Shown: one piece after another, positions 24,652 through 34,710 of the stretch
How the letters are laid out: each line of letters starts with the position of its first letter
Numbering within the stretch: position 1 is the stretch's first letter
Notes under the pieces: generated by a model
The model's input: the letters and a program-made list of their open reading frames with translations, nothing else
What the model was told of the DNA's origin: nothing
Database searches by the model: none
Made by a program: the position numbers and the translations under genes
NCBI GenBank assembly: GCA_039196715.1
Contig: JBCCUP010000013.1
Span: forward strand, 1-64,000
From: Pseudomonadota bacterium
GTDB lineage: Bacteria; Pseudomonadota; Gammaproteobacteria; CALCKW01
Length of the DNA stretch: 64,000 nucleotides
Direction: 5' to 3'

Positions 24652-25998
24652 TCACTTCAGGCCCGGAGACCCGTCGAACTTTTTCTCAAGCCCGGCCCAA
24701 CACGCGGCATAGTCGTCCTGCAGCGGGGCCTCGGTGGCGGCAAAGCGCGTCAGCTGCTGCGGAAACCGCGTCTCGAACATGAACGCCAGGGTGTTCTCCA
24801 GTTTGACAGGATCCCAAGGTGAACGCGAGGCCTTCTCGAAGGCGTCGGCGTCCGGGCCGTGCGGCAACATGCAATTATGCAAGCTGATACCACCGGGCAC
24901 GAAGCCCTGCGGCTTCGCGTCGTACTCACCGTACACGTTGCCCATCAACTCGGACATCACGTTGCGGTGGTACCACGGCGGCCGAAAGGTGTCTTCCTGC
25001 GGCAACCAGCGCGGCGGGAAGATCACGAAATCGATGTTGGCGGTGCCCTCCTCGGCCGTCGGCGCGGTGAGCACGGTGAAGATCGACGGGTCCGGGTGGT
25101 CGAAGGCGATCGCGCCGACCGGCGAGAAGGTGCGCAAGTCGTATTTGTACGGCGCGTAATTTCCGTGCCACGCCACCACGTCCAGCGGTGAGTGGCCGAT
25201 CTCGGTGTCGTGAAACTGACCACACCACTTCATCGTGACCCGGTGCGGGCGGTCGTTGTCCTCGTAGCGCGCGACCGGTGTCTTGAAGTCGCGCGGGTTG
25301 GCCAGGCAGTTGGCGCCGATCGGGCCGCGCCCGGGCAGCGTGAACGGCGACCCGTAGTTCTCGCACACAAAGCCGCGCGCCTCGCCGTCGAGCACCGCCA
25401 CGCGGAAAGTGACACCGCGCGGGATCACGGCGATCTCGAGGGGGCCCACGGTGATTCGCCCGAACTCGGTGTCGAGCTGAAGACGGCCGAGCTGCGGCAC
25501 GATCAGCATCTCGCCGTCGGCGTTGATCAGGCAGGAATCGACCATGTCCTGGTTGGCGAGGTAGACGTGGCTCGCCATGCCGGTGTGCACGCCGACATCA
25601 CCCGCGGTGGTCATGGTGCGCATGCCGGTCACAAAGGTGAGGGTTTCATCGGCCGGGAACGGCAGCGGATCCCAACGGTACTGACCGAGCGAGATCACGT
25701 CGGGGTGCACGTTCGGCGCGCTGCACCAGTGCGGCAACACGCGCTTGGTGAAGCGCGCGACATGCGTGACTGAGGGGCGGATGCGGTACAGCCAACTGCG
25801 CTCGTTCTTACCACGCGGCGCGGTGAACGGCGACCCGGAGAGTTGCTCGGCATAGAGGCCGTAGTTGCACCGCTGCGGCGAGTTTCGCCCGTTCGGCAAC
25901 GCGTCCGGCAGTGCCTCGGTTTCAAAGTCGTTGCCGAAGCCCGAGAGGTAGTCGGGGGTGGTGCCGTAGCGGGTGTCGTGCGGTGGCGGTGTGCTCAC
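24652..25998 (-). CDS. hmgA: Homogentisate 1,2-dioxygenase
   Basis: A non-heme iron dioxygenase opening the ring of homogentisate to maleylacetoacetate. The opening [19 protein letters not shown] and the iron-ligand segments [15 protein letters not shown] and [11 protein letters not shown] are diagnostic. I place the start at the GTG at 25998 (448 residues); a TTG 33 bp upstream lies inside the 18-bp palindrome at 26017-26034. The maleylacetoacetate isomerase gene needed between hmgA and fahA is not in the window. Divergent from a MarR gene, probably its repressor. Confidence 0.95.
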   Translation of the reverse strand: MSTPPPHDTRYGTTPDYLSGFGNDFETEALPDALPNGRNSPQRCNYGLYAEQLSGSPFTAPRGKNERSWLYRIRPSVTHVARFTKRVLPHWCSAPNVHPDVISLGQYRWDPLPFPADETLTFVTGMRTMTTAGDVGVHTGMASHVYLANQDMVDSCLINADGEMLIVPQLGRLQLDTEFGRITVGPLEIAVIPRGVTFRVAVLDGEARGFVCENYGSPFTLPGRGPIGANCLANPRDFKTPVARYEDNDRPHRVTMKWCGQFHDTEIGHSPLDVVAWHGNYAPYKYDLRTFSPVGAIAFDHPDPSIFTVLTAPTAEEGTANIDFVIFPPRWLPQEDTFRPPWYHRNVMSELMGNVYGEYDAKPQGFVPGGISLHNCMLPHGPDADAFEKASRSPWDPVKLENTLAFMFETRFPQQLTRFAATEAPLQDDYAACWAGLEKKFDGSPGLK

Positions 25999-26016
25999 GG
26001 GGTTGTGCCTGCTTGT

Positions 26017-26034
26017 TCGTTGCAATTGCAACGA
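26017..26034. promoter_or_regulatory. 18-bp perfect palindrome between hmgA and the MarR gene
   Basis: TCGTTGCAATTGCAACGA is a perfect inverted repeat in the 75-bp divergent region. Its length fits a MarR-type operator, and it lies where it could control hmgA-fahA and the MarR gene together. Confidence 0.65.
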
Positions 26035-26036
26035 TG

Positions 26037-26048
26037 TAGGCTAGCCTA
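26037..26048. promoter_or_regulatory. 12-bp palindrome TAGGCTAGCCTA
   Basis: A second perfect dyad only two bases from the 18-bp palindrome and 25 bp before the MarR ATG. It may be part of a promoter or a second operator; no protein is assigned to it. Confidence 0.35.
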
Positions 26049-26073
26049 ACGCGATCCCGACCCCGGTGCCAGC

Positions 26074-26547
26074 ATGACGGCCTTCGACCTCGACCGCTTT
26101 CTACCTTACCGACTGAACCTGCTTGCGCACCGGGCCAGCCGGGGCTTTGCGGCCTACTACCGTGACGCCCACGGTTTGAACAACGCCGAGTGGCGCGTGC
26201 TCGCCCACCTCTCCCAGGCGCCGTCGGTCAGCGTGCGCGACATCCAGCACCGCACCGAGCTCGAGAAATCCACGGTGTCACGCGCGGTCACACGCCTCGA
26301 GGCGCGCGGTCAGGTGCAAAAAACCGTCGACCCGGACGACCACCGGCTGTGCACGTTGACCCTGACCGCCGACGGCAAACGCCTGATGCGCCGGCTGTCC
26401 GCCGCCGCCGCTCGCTACCAGGCGGAGGCGCTCGCGGCCTTGACGCCCGCCCAACACCGCAATCTGGACCAGGTGTTGACGGCCCTCACCGACACAGCGG
26501 CACTGGACCATGAACCGCCCGCCCGGGCGCGCCGGGTTACACCTTGA
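26074..26547 (+). CDS. MarR-family transcriptional regulator, probably of homogentisate catabolism
   Basis: A 157-residue winged-helix protein with [36 protein letters not shown] as the HTH and [17 protein letters not shown] as the wing. Divergence from hmgA-fahA suggests a repressor lifted by homogentisate or a related aromatic acid, as for HmgR-type regulators (inference). Its 3' end overlaps the 3' end of the facing chemoreceptor gene by eleven bases. Confidence 0.87.
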   Translation: MTAFDLDRFLPYRLNLLAHRASRGFAAYYRDAHGLNNAEWRVLAHLSQAPSVSVRDIQHRTELEKSTVSRAVTRLEARGQVQKTVDPDDHRLCTLTLTADGKRLMRRLSAAAARYQAEALAALTPAQHRNLDQVLTALTDTAALDHEPPARARRVTP

Positions 26548-28450
26548 AAAACGCGGTGACGCGGGTGAGCTCGCCCGAACCCTGGCCGAGCGTTTCGCTT
26601 GCGGCAGCCACCTCTTCAACGAGAGACGCGTTGCGGCGCGTAAGCTCCTCGATGTCATCGACCATGTTGTCGATGTGCCCGATCTCCTCCGCCTGCGCCT
26701 GGCTGGTCTCGGACAACTCGTGCATGAGCGCGCTCACCGCGTGCACCGCTTCCTGCACTTCGGTCAGGGACTTGCGCGCGTTCTGCGCCACCGCCCCGCC
26801 TTTCTTGATCTTGCCGACGCTGGTTTCGATGAGCCCGGAAATCTCGCTGGCGGCCGAGCTGCTGCGCTGAGCGAGTTGGCTGACCTCCGCGGCGACCACC
26901 GCAAAGCCTTTGCCCATTTCGCCGGCCCGTGCCGCTTCGACCGCCGCATTGAGCGACAAGAGGTTGGTTTGAAACGCGATGTCGTCGATCACCGAGGTGA
27001 TCGTGATGATGTCCTTGCTCGACGCCTTGATGTCGTCCATCGACCGGTACAGGTCCAACACCATGCCGGTGCACCCGGCGGTCAGTTCGTAGGCTTCGCG
27101 CGCCATGCGATCGCCGTCAGCCTGCTTGGCAGCCGATTGCACGACCGATTCTGACACGGCCGTGACCCGGTCGTTGATGGTCTGCACCGCCTGCGCCTGC
27201 TCTTGCGTGCGTTGACTCAGGTTCTGGTTGCCCACCGCAATCTCGTTGATGCCGACGTCCAATTCGCGCGAGGTGTTCTGGATGTCGCCGATGACACCAA
27301 CAAGGTGATCCTTGGTTTCGTTGAGCGAGCTCAGCACCAACCCCACCTCGTCGCGCGATTTCACTTCCGAGCGCTTGGTCAGGTCGCCGCTGCCGAGCCT
27401 GCGGGAGGCAGCCAGCGCGTTGCGCACGTTGCCGAGGATTGAGCGCACCAGGAAAGTTGCGAGGAACACCGTGATTGAGACGGCGATCAGCGTCTCGGCG
27501 ATGATGAAGATGATGAAGTTCCAGGCCTGAGCGGACTTGGTGTCGGCCTTGGCGTACATGTCAAGTTGCAAGCGCTCCTCGACAATCCGCAGCTTGTCGA
27601 GTTTCTGCGTTTGCTGGGCGAACACCTCCACCGGGTCGCGTCGGAAGGTGTCGCCTTTCAGGCCTTCGCGGAACACGTTGAGCACGATTTCGCGCGACGC
27701 AACGGCCTCCTCGTAGGCCGACGAGGTCAGCACGGTGTTCATCAGTTTGCGCTGGCCTTCCGAGGCGCTGGAGACAAAGTTCTGCAGGTTGGTCGACTGC
27801 GACTGTGCGAGTTTGATGATGCGCTCGAAGGTGCCCAAGGTGACGGCCTTCGAGCCGTACACCGACGCGAGCAGCGCGCGCTCGACGCCCGCCGCTTCCT
27901 TCACGTTCAGGACCGCGTGGTAGCCCACCGACATGCCCGCGACCTCGCCGATTTCGATGGTCCGCGCCACCGCGCCCACCTGGTTGAGGATCTGTGCGAT
28001 GAAGTCCGAGTAGAGTTTGATCGCGGCCGGCACGCCCAGCGACTGCAGCGCGACGCGTTTGCGCGTGTTGCCGAGCTCGCGCGCATCGGCCATGAGCTTC
28101 TCGATGCCGGCCGACAGCTCGGGCGCCACCTTGCCGCGCACGGTCGCGAGCTCGGCGATCACCTTGTCGGTGCGCCGCTGCTGCTGCTCGAGTTCGCTGT
28201 TGAACTTCGCCCCACCGGAACTCAGGAAGCCCGCGGACATGCCGCGCTCTTTCTGCAGTTCGGTGATGGCGTTGCTCATGGCGTCGAAATACGGCGGCAA
28301 GGTGCGTATTTCCTCGGCCTCCTCGATGGAGAGAAAGCCGATGTAGAGCTCTTCAACGATGAATATAGCGGAAAGCGCCAGCGGCAGCAGCAGAATGAGC
28401 GCGAGCTTTCTACCGAGTGAAAATCGTCCGAGACCGTTCGCAGATTTCAT
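26537..28450 (-). CDS. Methyl-accepting chemotaxis protein with NIT sensor domain
   Basis: A 637-residue chemoreceptor. A TM helix near 16-35 is followed by a periplasmic NIT-type domain ([16 protein letters not shown] is its hallmark), a second TM near 310-335, a HAMP domain, and the signalling hairpin with the tip [21 protein letters not shown] domains are proposed to sense nitrate or nitrite. The ATG at 28450 is the first start with family similarity; an upstream extension is unsupported. No CheB/CheR-binding pentapeptide is at the C-terminus. A paralogue follows upstream, so these are tandem receptors. Confidence 0.9.
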   Translation of the reverse strand: MKSANGLGRFSLGRKLALILLLPLALSAIFIVEELYIGFLSIEEAEEIRTLPPYFDAMSNAITELQKERGMSAGFLSSGGAKFNSELEQQQRRTDKVIAELATVRGKVAPELSAGIEKLMADARELGNTRKRVALQSLGVPAAIKLYSDFIAQILNQVGAVARTIEIGEVAGMSVGYHAVLNVKEAAGVERALLASVYGSKAVTLGTFERIIKLAQSQSTNLQNFVSSASEGQRKLMNTVLTSSAYEEAVASREIVLNVFREGLKGDTFRRDPVEVFAQQTQKLDKLRIVEERLQLDMYAKADTKSAQAWNFIIFIIAETLIAVSITVFLATFLVRSILGNVRNALAASRRLGSGDLTKRSEVKSRDEVGLVLSSLNETKDHLVGVIGDIQNTSRELDVGINEIAVGNQNLSQRTQEQAQAVQTINDRVTAVSESVVQSAAKQADGDRMAREAYELTAGCTGMVLDLYRSMDDIKASSKDIITITSVIDDIAFQTNLLSLNAAVEAARAGEMGKGFAVVAAEVSQLAQRSSSAASEISGLIETSVGKIKKGGAVAQNARKSLTEVQEAVHAVSALMHELSETSQAQAEEIGHIDNMVDDIEELTRRNASLVEEVAAASETLGQGSGELTRVTAFFKV

Positions 28451-28666
28451 CCTGAAATCCCAGCTTGACGTTGAACGGTTTGTCCTTGCAATCCGAAGGC
28501 CCAAAATCACCTGGGTGCTACACCGCCTTGCGAAAAACGCAAAAATACCGTTGCAAGCCGCCGGGTGTCCGGCGCGTGCAGACGACTTCAGGTCGCTTTG
28601 GCCGCGCGGGTCTGACGTCAGGCGTGGAATGCCGTACGCCAGAGCACACCGGCTGTCGCCAGGCAC

Positions 28667-28693
28667 AAAAAAAGGCCGGCGTGTTGCCGGCCT
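28667..28693 (-). terminator. Rho-independent terminator of the upstream chemoreceptor gene
   Basis: Read on the minus strand, an 8-bp perfect stem (AGGCCGGC with its complement) with a 5-base loop is followed by a run of at least six T. It lies 20 bp after the stop of the gene at 28714-30639, so the two chemoreceptor genes are probably separate transcripts. Confidence 0.85.
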
Positions 28694-28713
28694 CTTTCCG
28701 CAGTGCGGTCAGG

Positions 28714-30639
28714 TCATTTGAGCGCGAAGAACTTGGTGACTTCGCTGAGGCCCGACGAGCTCTGGTTCATCATCTCGCTCGCCGCTGCAACCTCTTCAAC
28801 CAGCGCGGTGTTCTGCTGCGTGACAGTCTCGATCTCGTGAAGCATGTCGGAGATCTTGCCGATGTCGGTCGCCTGGTCCTGACTGTTCTGTGACAACTCG
28901 CGCATCACGTCGCTGACCGAGCGCACCGCGTCCTGCACCTCGTTGAGTGAGTTGCGCGCCGTCTCGGCGAGCTCGCCACCTTTGCTGACCTTGTTGACGC
29001 CGGTGTCGATCAACTCGTTGATCTCGCTTGCCGCCGAGCTGCTGCGTTGGGCGAGTTGGCGCACCTCCGCCGCGACCACTGCGAAGCCCTTGCCCTGTTC
29101 GCCAGCCCGCGCCGCTTCAACCGCCGCATTCAGCGACAGCAGGTTGGTCTGGAAGGCGATCTCGTCAATCACCGAGGTGATCGTCATGATGTTCTTGCTC
29201 GAGTCGCGGATTTCCTGCATCGAGAAATAGAGCTGCTTGACCATCTCGCTGCACTTGGTGGTCAGTTCGAGCGCCTGCTCAGCCATGTTGTCACCCTCGT
29301 TCTGACGGCTGGATGAGCTCGACACCATGTCCGAGAGCGTGTGCATCTTCTTGGTGATCTGTTCGAGGTTCACCGCCTGTGCCTGGGTGCGCTCACTCAG
29401 GTGCTGGTTGCCGTGAGCAATCTCGTTGACACCGCTGTCGAGCTCGAGCGAGGAGCTCTGAATCTCGCTGATGACGTCGGTCAGGCGCTGCTGCGTCGCG
29501 CCGAGTGCGTTCAGCAACTGGCCGATCTCGTCGTCGCTGCCCTGCGGGATGTTGCCGTTGAGCTTGCCTTCGCCGAGATCCTGGGCAAAGCCCACCGCGT
29601 CGCGGATGTTCGAAACGATCGCCCGCACCAGGAAGCCGGCCGCAATCACAGTCAACATAAGCACGATCGCGGCACGCACGATCACGAACACCAGGTGTGC
29701 CCAGGCGCTGTCCTTGAGGCTGGTGGCCATCTCGACCATGTCTCGGCCGAGCTTGTCCTCAACCTTCTTCAGCTCATCGAGTTTGACGCTCTGCTCGGCA
29801 AACACCGACACCGGCTCGCGGTTGAGCGCGTCGAACGACTCTGTGCCCTGCCCGATGCGAAGGATCAACCCGCGCGTGGCCAACGCCGCGGCGTAGCCGC
29901 CGGTCGCCTTGACTGCGTCGAGCACCGCGCGCTGGTCCTTGGCGGCAAAGGCGCGGAAGTTGGCCGCGTTCGCGTCCTGCGTCGCCGCCAACTGGATGAT
30001 GCGTTGCAAGCGGCCCCAAGGCAGCTGCTTGTCGGCAAAGGTGGTGGCGATGAGCGCGCGTTCGATGCCCGCCGCTTCCTTCATGTTCAGCACCGCGTGG
30101 AAACCCGACACCTTACTGCCGACCGCACCGGTGTTGGCTTCCTTCGAGACCGCACCAATGCGGTCGAGAATGGTGTTGATGATGCCGGTGTAGTAGCCGA
30201 GCGCCTGCTTGCCCGTCATGGTCTGCGCTGCGACCCGCTCGCGGGTGCTGCGTACATCTTCGAGCGAGGCCAGAATCGCCGTGGCGCCCTCGACCACGAT
30301 TGGCTTTCCGAGGTGTTGGTATTGCTCGTGTACGCTGGCGAGTTTGGCGATCACGCCGTCGCTGCGGGTTTGCGCCTCACGCAGTTCCGAGCCAAACTTG
30401 GTGCCCTTGGAGCCGAGAAAGCCCGCGGAGTTTCCGCGCTCTTTTTGCAGCTCGTGCACTACAGCGCTGAACGCCTCGAAATACGGTGGCACGGCGGCGA
30501 CCGCTTCGGCGTCGCGGATTTCCTTGAGGTTGATCGCGACCTCTTCATAGCTGAGATACGACATTGCCAGCAAGGGGACAAAGAGAATCAAACCAAGCTT
30601 TTTTGAGAGCGTCATGTTCTTGAAAAAGAGCATCTTCAT
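28714..30639 (-). CDS. Methyl-accepting chemotaxis protein with NIT sensor domain (paralogue)
   Basis: A 641-residue chemoreceptor with the same order as its neighbour: TM helix near 15-32, NIT-type periplasmic domain ([16 protein letters not shown]), TM near 315-340, HAMP and a signalling hairpin with the tip [27 protein letters not shown]. The periplasmic parts of the two are clearly related but diverged, suggesting different ligands. Several ATGs cluster at the start; 30639 is chosen as the first with a plausible cytosolic n-region. A hairpin terminator follows it. Confidence 0.9.
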   Translation of the reverse strand: MKMLFFKNMTLSKKLGLILFVPLLAMSYLSYEEVAINLKEIRDAEAVAAVPPYFEAFSAVVHELQKERGNSAGFLGSKGTKFGSELREAQTRSDGVIAKLASVHEQYQHLGKPIVVEGATAILASLEDVRSTRERVAAQTMTGKQALGYYTGIINTILDRIGAVSKEANTGAVGSKVSGFHAVLNMKEAAGIERALIATTFADKQLPWGRLQRIIQLAATQDANAANFRAFAAKDQRAVLDAVKATGGYAAALATRGLILRIGQGTESFDALNREPVSVFAEQSVKLDELKKVEDKLGRDMVEMATSLKDSAWAHLVFVIVRAAIVLMLTVIAAGFLVRAIVSNIRDAVGFAQDLGEGKLNGNIPQGSDDEIGQLLNALGATQQRLTDVISEIQSSSLELDSGVNEIAHGNQHLSERTQAQAVNLEQITKKMHTLSDMVSSSSSRQNEGDNMAEQALELTTKCSEMVKQLYFSMQEIRDSSKNIMTITSVIDEIAFQTNLLSLNAAVEAARAGEQGKGFAVVAAEVRQLAQRSSSAASEINELIDTGVNKVSKGGELAETARNSLNEVQDAVRSVSDVMRELSQNSQDQATDIGKISDMLHEIETVTQQNTALVEEVAAASEMMNQSSSGLSEVTKFFALK

Positions 30640-30984
30640 AACCACCAGTGTGTAACGAGACGCCCAGACGAGACGCCGCAACGGTTCAGCTTCCTGAGAA
30701 CGTTGCTATCCATTGAAATCACACTGGGCATCGGCCCCCCACGCCACCGCTGTAGCAGTTGTAAACGAATGTTGATCGAGCGAACGTACATTCGAGACGG
30801 GTGGACAGGACGACCGTACGCAACCCAAGCAAATCGGGACGTCGGACTGCACAGCCATATTGCAAGCACTGCACTATGAGCGCGTTCAGATCCCGTGTGC
30901 GAGAGCACACACGCCAACTCCAAACAACGTGTGACAACGCCGCGATCGACGGGCGTCCGAGTGTCACGAGGAATTGATTGGTGT
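30640..30984. other. Intergenic region with no supported gene
   Basis: This 345-bp gap between the second chemoreceptor start and the HxlR gene end is less GC-rich than the surroundings. It should hold the chemoreceptor promoter. Short open frames here have no family features. Confidence 0.35.
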
Positions 30985-31530
30985 TCAGGCTACCGCGGGG
31001 AGCCGGTGGAGTTGGCGCACGAGTGGCTCGTGGCTCGGGCGCACGCGGTACAGCACGCTCGGCGGCGCCGTGTGCGTGGACACCTGCCGCGTCACCCACC
31101 GCTCGGCCGCGAGGCGACCCAGGCTGGCCGAGAGCGCACGGTCGGTCACCGGCTGGAGTGTGGCCCGCAATTCCCCGAAGCGGCGTTCACGGTCGAGGCA
31201 GTGCAGCACGGCGAGGGTCCACTTGCCGCGCAACAGCGCGCGGTCGACGGCTGGGGGCACCGCCGAATCGAGCGTCTCCGCCCACGCGGCCACGCGCGCA
31301 CCCGCCGGGGTCAACCGGTACGCCGGGCGCAAGGGGTGACCGTAGCCCGGGTTCGCCTCCAGCAGGCCAAGCGACACGAGGTGCTCGACGCTGGCGGTCA
31401 TCGCCGTGCGACCGCAGCCGGCGGCAGCGGCAAGGGGTGAGGTGCGGGCGACCGTGCCGCGTGCGATCAGCGCCAGGGCCGTCACGGCCCAACTGCGCGC
31501 GCACAAATTGACGAGGAATAAAGTGTCCAT
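30985..31530 (-). CDS. HxlR-family regulator with two winged-helix domains
   Basis: A 181-residue regulator. The C-terminal half is a clear HxlR domain (LLRGKWTLAVLHCL..RRFGELRATL..VTDRALSASLGRL). The N-terminal half (LALIARGTVARTSPLAAAAG..RTAMTASVEHLVSLGLL) looks like a second, MarR-type winged helix, so this is probably a tandem two-wing protein. It is divergent from a VOC-family gene across a 17-bp inverted repeat that starts three bases upstream of its ATG. No ribosome site is seen, so its mRNA may have a very short leader or none. Confidence 0.8.
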   Translation of the reverse strand: MDTLFLVNLCARSWAVTALALIARGTVARTSPLAAAAGCGRTAMTASVEHLVSLGLLEANPGYGHPLRPAYRLTPAGARVAAWAETLDSAVPPAVDRALLRGKWTLAVLHCLDRERRFGELRATLQPVTDRALSASLGRLAAERWVTRQVSTHTAPPSVLYRVRPSHEPLVRQLHRLPAVA

Positions 31531-31535
31531 ATAGT
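31508..31535 (+). promoter_or_regulatory. Promoter of the VOC gene
   Basis: TTGACG at 31508-31513 and TATAGT at 31530-31535 with 16-bp spacing, overlapping the operator-like repeat at 31533-31549. Confidence 0.5.
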
Positions 31536-31549
31536 ATAGTTACTATACT
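31533..31549. promoter_or_regulatory. 17-bp inverted repeat between HxlR and VOC genes
   Basis: AGTATAGT and ACTATACT are perfect 8-base arms around one central T. It overlaps the -10 of the VOC promoter and abuts the HxlR start codon, as expected for an operator controlling both directions. Confidence 0.6.
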
Positions 31550-31573
31550 TAATACCGGACCTGGAGAGAAGCC

Positions 31574-31945
31574 ATGCCCACCGTCTCGACGCAGGACACG
31601 ATCACCCTCGCCGTGTCCGTCACGGACCGCGCGCGCACCGCGGCCTGGTTCACGCAGCATTTCGGCTTCAAAGAAGTGTTTTCGATCGAGGAGGCCGGCT
31701 GGACCGAACTTGCGACCAACACACCGGGCGTCACCCTCGGCTTCGGCGACGCCGAGTCGGTGACGCCGAGCAGCACCGTGCCGGTGTTCGGTGTCGCCGA
31801 CTGCGACGCGGCCCGCAGCGCGCTCGAGGCCGAGGGCGTGCGCTTCGACGGCGAGACCCTCGTGATCCCGGACATGGTCAAGCTCGCGACCTTTTTCGAC
31901 CCCGACGGCAACCCCTTCATGCTGGCCCAGACGCTGTCGGCGTAG
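31574..31945 (+). CDS. VOC-family (glyoxalase/bleomycin-resistance) protein
   Basis: A 123-residue VOC protein with two beta-alpha-beta modules; it ends with the family stretch FFDPDGNPFMLAQ. Such proteins are metal-dependent lyases, dioxygenases or drug binders. GGAGAG precedes the ATG. It is divergent from, and probably regulated by, the HxlR-type protein. Substrate unknown. Confidence 0.82.
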   Translation: MPTVSTQDTITLAVSVTDRARTAAWFTQHFGFKEVFSIEEAGWTELATNTPGVTLGFGDAESVTPSSTVPVFGVADCDAARSALEAEGVRFDGETLVIPDMVKLATFFDPDGNPFMLAQTLSA

Positions 31946-31976
31946 ACGAGCGCGCGCCCGCGCGTCTTCAGCGTGG

Positions 31977-32435
31977 CTAGATGGGCAGCGCGGCGTCGTC
32001 CTTGACCTGGTCGAGCACGATCTGGCTGTGCACGCGCGCGACGGCCGGGTGTTGCAACAGGTCATTCTGCAGCACGGCGTTGAAGCGGCCGAGGTCGGCG
32101 CAGTACACCCGCAACAGGTAGTCCGCGTCGCCGGTCAAGGCCCAGACCGACACCACCTCGCGCGACGCATGGCAGTGGCTGAGAAAGTCCGCGGCGTGTG
32201 CACGGTCGTGGCTCGTGAGCACCACCTGGACAAAGGCCTGCACGCTCAAGCCCGCGCGCGCCGCGTCGACGTGCGCGCGGTAGCCCTGCACCACCCCGTC
32301 CGCTTCGAGTGCCTGGCGTCGCCGGCCGGCCTGCGAGCCGGACAGGTGCAGGCTGTCGCCGAGCTGCTGGTTGGTCAGCCGGGCATCGCGCTGCAGGGCG
32401 GTCAGCAGCGCCCGGTCGGTGTCGTCGAGGCTCAC
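31977..32435 (-). CDS. Lrp/AsnC-family transcriptional regulator
   Basis: A 152-residue regulator with N-terminal HTH (LDDTDRALLTALQRDARLTNQQLGDSLHLSGSQAGRRRQALEADGVV) and a C-terminal RAM ligand-binding domain. The GTG start overlaps the stop of the class V aminotransferase-like gene by four bases, so they form one unit; it may sense the amino acid that this enzyme handles. Confidence 0.87.
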   Translation of the reverse strand: MSLDDTDRALLTALQRDARLTNQQLGDSLHLSGSQAGRRRQALEADGVVQGYRAHVDAARAGLSVQAFVQVVLTSHDRAHAADFLSHCHASREVVSVWALTGDADYLLRVYCADLGRFNAVLQNDLLQHPAVARVHSQIVLDQVKDDAALPI

Positions 32436-33667
32436 GCGTGCATCACCGCGTCCAACGCCGCAATCGCCTGATCCACCTCGGCGTCGCTGGTGTAGTGCAC
32501 AAAGGACAACCGCAAAACGCCCTCGCTCGGGTCCAGGCCGAGCGCCTCGACCGTGCGGTACGAGTAGAAGTGGCCGCCTGCGCACATCACCCCACGCTCC
32601 CCGAGCGCGCGCGCCAGCGCCACCGGGTCACGGCCCGGCGTCGCGAGCGACACCGTCGGCGCGCGGCGCGCGGCGTCACCGGGCCCGAGCAGCCGCAGCC
32701 CCGGCACGCGGGTGACCGCGTCGAGCAGGCCGCCGAGCAAGCGTGTTTCGGCCGCGTGCAGGAGCGCCCGCACGCGTGCCGGCCGCCCATCGTCGTCCGC
32801 CCCGCCGTGGTGTGCGTCAAGCGCATCGAAGTACGCTGCCACACCAGCGGAGGCAGCGACCTGCGCGTGATCCGGCCCGGCGGGCACCAGCCGCTTGCGC
32901 GTCTCGCCGGCGTTGAAGAAATGGCTCTGGTTGTCCAGCCGTTCCGCAAACCCGCGCCGCACCGCCATCACCCCCTGGTGTGGGCCGTACACCTTGTAGA
33001 GCGAGAACAGGTACACGTCGCAACCCAGTGCGTCGACGTCCGGCAGGCCGTGGCCGGCGTAGGACACGCCGTCGACAACCGTCGCAACCCCCGCCGCGCG
33101 GGCGCGGGCGCAAATCGCCGCGACCGGGTTCACGTGCGCGACGATGTTCGAACAGTGCGGGAAACAGAGCAACCGCGTGCGCTCGGTCATCAGGTCGTCG
33201 AGCTCCGCCGGGTCGAGCTCCCCGGTCTGGGCATCCACCCGCCACTCCCGCACCACCACCCCGCGCTCGGCCAACCGTCGCCAACTGCCACCGTTGGCCT
33301 CGTGGTCCTGGTTGGTGACGATGAGCTCGTCGCCGGGCACGAGCAGGCCGGTCGCCATGGCCCGGGCCAGCACGTAGGTGTTCTGGGTGGTCGATGGGCC
33401 GATGTGCACCTCGTCGACGTCGACGTTCAGGTAGCGCGCCAACGCGGTGTAGGCCGCGTCCATCTGCGCCCCGGCCTCCGCTGCCGCGGGAAACGGGTGG
33501 TAGGGCTGCACCTTGGTCGCGCAGTAGTAGCGGTGCAGGCGGTCGATCACCTGCCCACAGGCATAGGAACCGCCGGCGTTCTCGAAGTGTGCCTGGCCCT
33601 TGAGCGTGGGTTCGGCGAAGGCGGGAAACTGGGCGCGCACGAAGTCGAGGTCAAGCGGGACGGTCAC
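32432..33667 (-). CDS. Class V aminotransferase fold PLP enzyme (cysteine desulfurase-like)
   Basis: A 411-residue PLP enzyme. The Schiff-base Lys is in FSLYKVYGPHQG and the cofactor Asp/His stretch is VVDGVSYAGHGLPDV. The N-terminal YLNVDVDEVHIGPSTTQNTYVLARAM places it in the cysteine desulfurase/selenocysteine lyase-like group, but no mobile-loop catalytic Cys is evident, so an aminotransferase or lyase role is equally possible. The GTG at 33667 is the first start with family similarity. It is followed by an Lrp gene with a 4-bp overlap and is divergent from the FGE gene. Confidence 0.8.
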   Translation of the reverse strand: MTVPLDLDFVRAQFPAFAEPTLKGQAHFENAGGSYACGQVIDRLHRYYCATKVQPYHPFPAAAEAGAQMDAAYTALARYLNVDVDEVHIGPSTTQNTYVLARAMATGLLVPGDELIVTNQDHEANGGSWRRLAERGVVVREWRVDAQTGELDPAELDDLMTERTRLLCFPHCSNIVAHVNPVAAICARARAAGVATVVDGVSYAGHGLPDVDALGCDVYLFSLYKVYGPHQGVMAVRRGFAERLDNQSHFFNAGETRKRLVPAGPDHAQVAASAGVAAYFDALDAHHGGADDDGRPARVRALLHAAETRLLGGLLDAVTRVPGLRLLGPGDAARRAPTVSLATPGRDPVALARALGERGVMCAGGHFYSYRTVEALGLDPSEGVLRLSFVHYTSDAEVDQAIAALDAVMHA

Positions 33668-33737
33668 CGTGGCGAGGCTCCGGGAAGGGGGAGCGCCATT
33701 GTATGATGCTCGGACACCCGCCGCGCCCGACGACGCC

Positions 33738-34691
33738 ATGAACGGAGACCGCTGCTGCACCCCCGACGCCGCCCGCGGTCCGTCAGAGCACGAACCGTCC
33801 ACCCGCGTCCCAACCGACACACCCCCGTCGCCGGCCGCTGACGCGACACCGCAAATTGCGGTGTGCGCGATTCCCGGTGGCAACGCTATCGTCGGCACGC
33901 ACCACCCGGTGATCCAGCTCGACGAAGAGGGCCCGCGCCGCAAGAAGAAGGTCGCGGCCTTTCACATGATGCAGACCGCCGTGACCAACGCGCTGTTCGC
34001 CGCCTTCGTGGACGACACCGGTTACCGCACCGAAGCCGAACGCTACGGCTGGTCGTACGTGTTTCACCACCAGGTGGCCGGCGCCGTGGCGGATACGCTG
34101 GGCGCCCAGGAAGCCGCCTGGTGGCGACGCGTCGACGGCGCGAGTTGGCGCGCGATCAACGGCCCGGGCACCGAGGCGCAGTGCCTGCCGGACCACCCTG
34201 TCGTACACGTGAGCTGGCACGACGCGCAGGCCTTTGCCGACTGGGCGGGCGGGCGCTTGCCCACCGAAGCCGAGTGGGAGCACGCGGCGCGCGGTGGCCA
34301 CGGCGACATCCCCTTCCCCTGGGGCCACCGCGAGCCGGACGACAACGAGTTTCAGCCTTGCAATATCTGGCAAGGCGATTTCCCGATGCACAACACGGCC
34401 CTCGACGGCTACACCGCCACTGCGCCGGCCCGCTCGTACGAGCCGAACGGCTACGGCCTCTACAACATGTGCGGCAACGTCTGGGAGTGGATCGCCGAAC
34501 CGCTCGTGCTGCGCTCGCTGTCGAAGAAAAAGCGCGACCTCGCCAACAAACCCAAGGGCAGCAAACTGCTCAAGGGCGGCTCGTTTTTGTGCCACAAGAG
34601 CTACTGCTTCCGCTACCGCATCGCGGCGCGCACCGGCACCACCCCGGAGACCAGCACGGCCCACCAGGGCTTTCGGCTCGTCTTCTCCTGA
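33738..34691 (+). CDS. Formylglycine-generating enzyme (sulfatase-modifying factor)
   Basis: A 317-residue FGE/SUMF1 protein. Unlike most SUMF1-fold proteins it keeps the copper-binding active-site Cys pair in GGSFLCHKSYCFRYR (C285 and C290), which matches the functional human and actinobacterial enzymes. It would oxidise a Cys in the CxPxR motif of type I sulfatases to formylglycine. No sulfatase gene lies in this window, so the client is elsewhere. The first 35 residues are Pro/Asp-rich and not part of the domain; no signal peptide is seen, so it acts in the cytosol. Confidence 0.9.
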   Translation: MNGDRCCTPDAARGPSEHEPSTRVPTDTPPSPAADATPQIAVCAIPGGNAIVGTHHPVIQLDEEGPRRKKKVAAFHMMQTAVTNALFAAFVDDTGYRTEAERYGWSYVFHHQVAGAVADTLGAQEAAWWRRVDGASWRAINGPGTEAQCLPDHPVVHVSWHDAQAFADWAGGRLPTEAEWEHAARGGHGDIPFPWGHREPDDNEFQPCNIWQGDFPMHNTALDGYTATAPARSYEPNGYGLYNMCGNVWEWIAEPLVLRSLSKKKRDLANKPKGSKLLKGGSFLCHKSYCFRYRIAARTGTTPETSTAHQGFRLVFS

Positions 34692-34710
34692 ACCACCCTG
34701 CGCTGCCGTC

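Noticed and set aside
25999-26031. TTG at 26031 as the hmgA start
   Set aside because: It lies inside the 18-bp palindrome and the added residues have no homology; the GTG at 25998 fits better.
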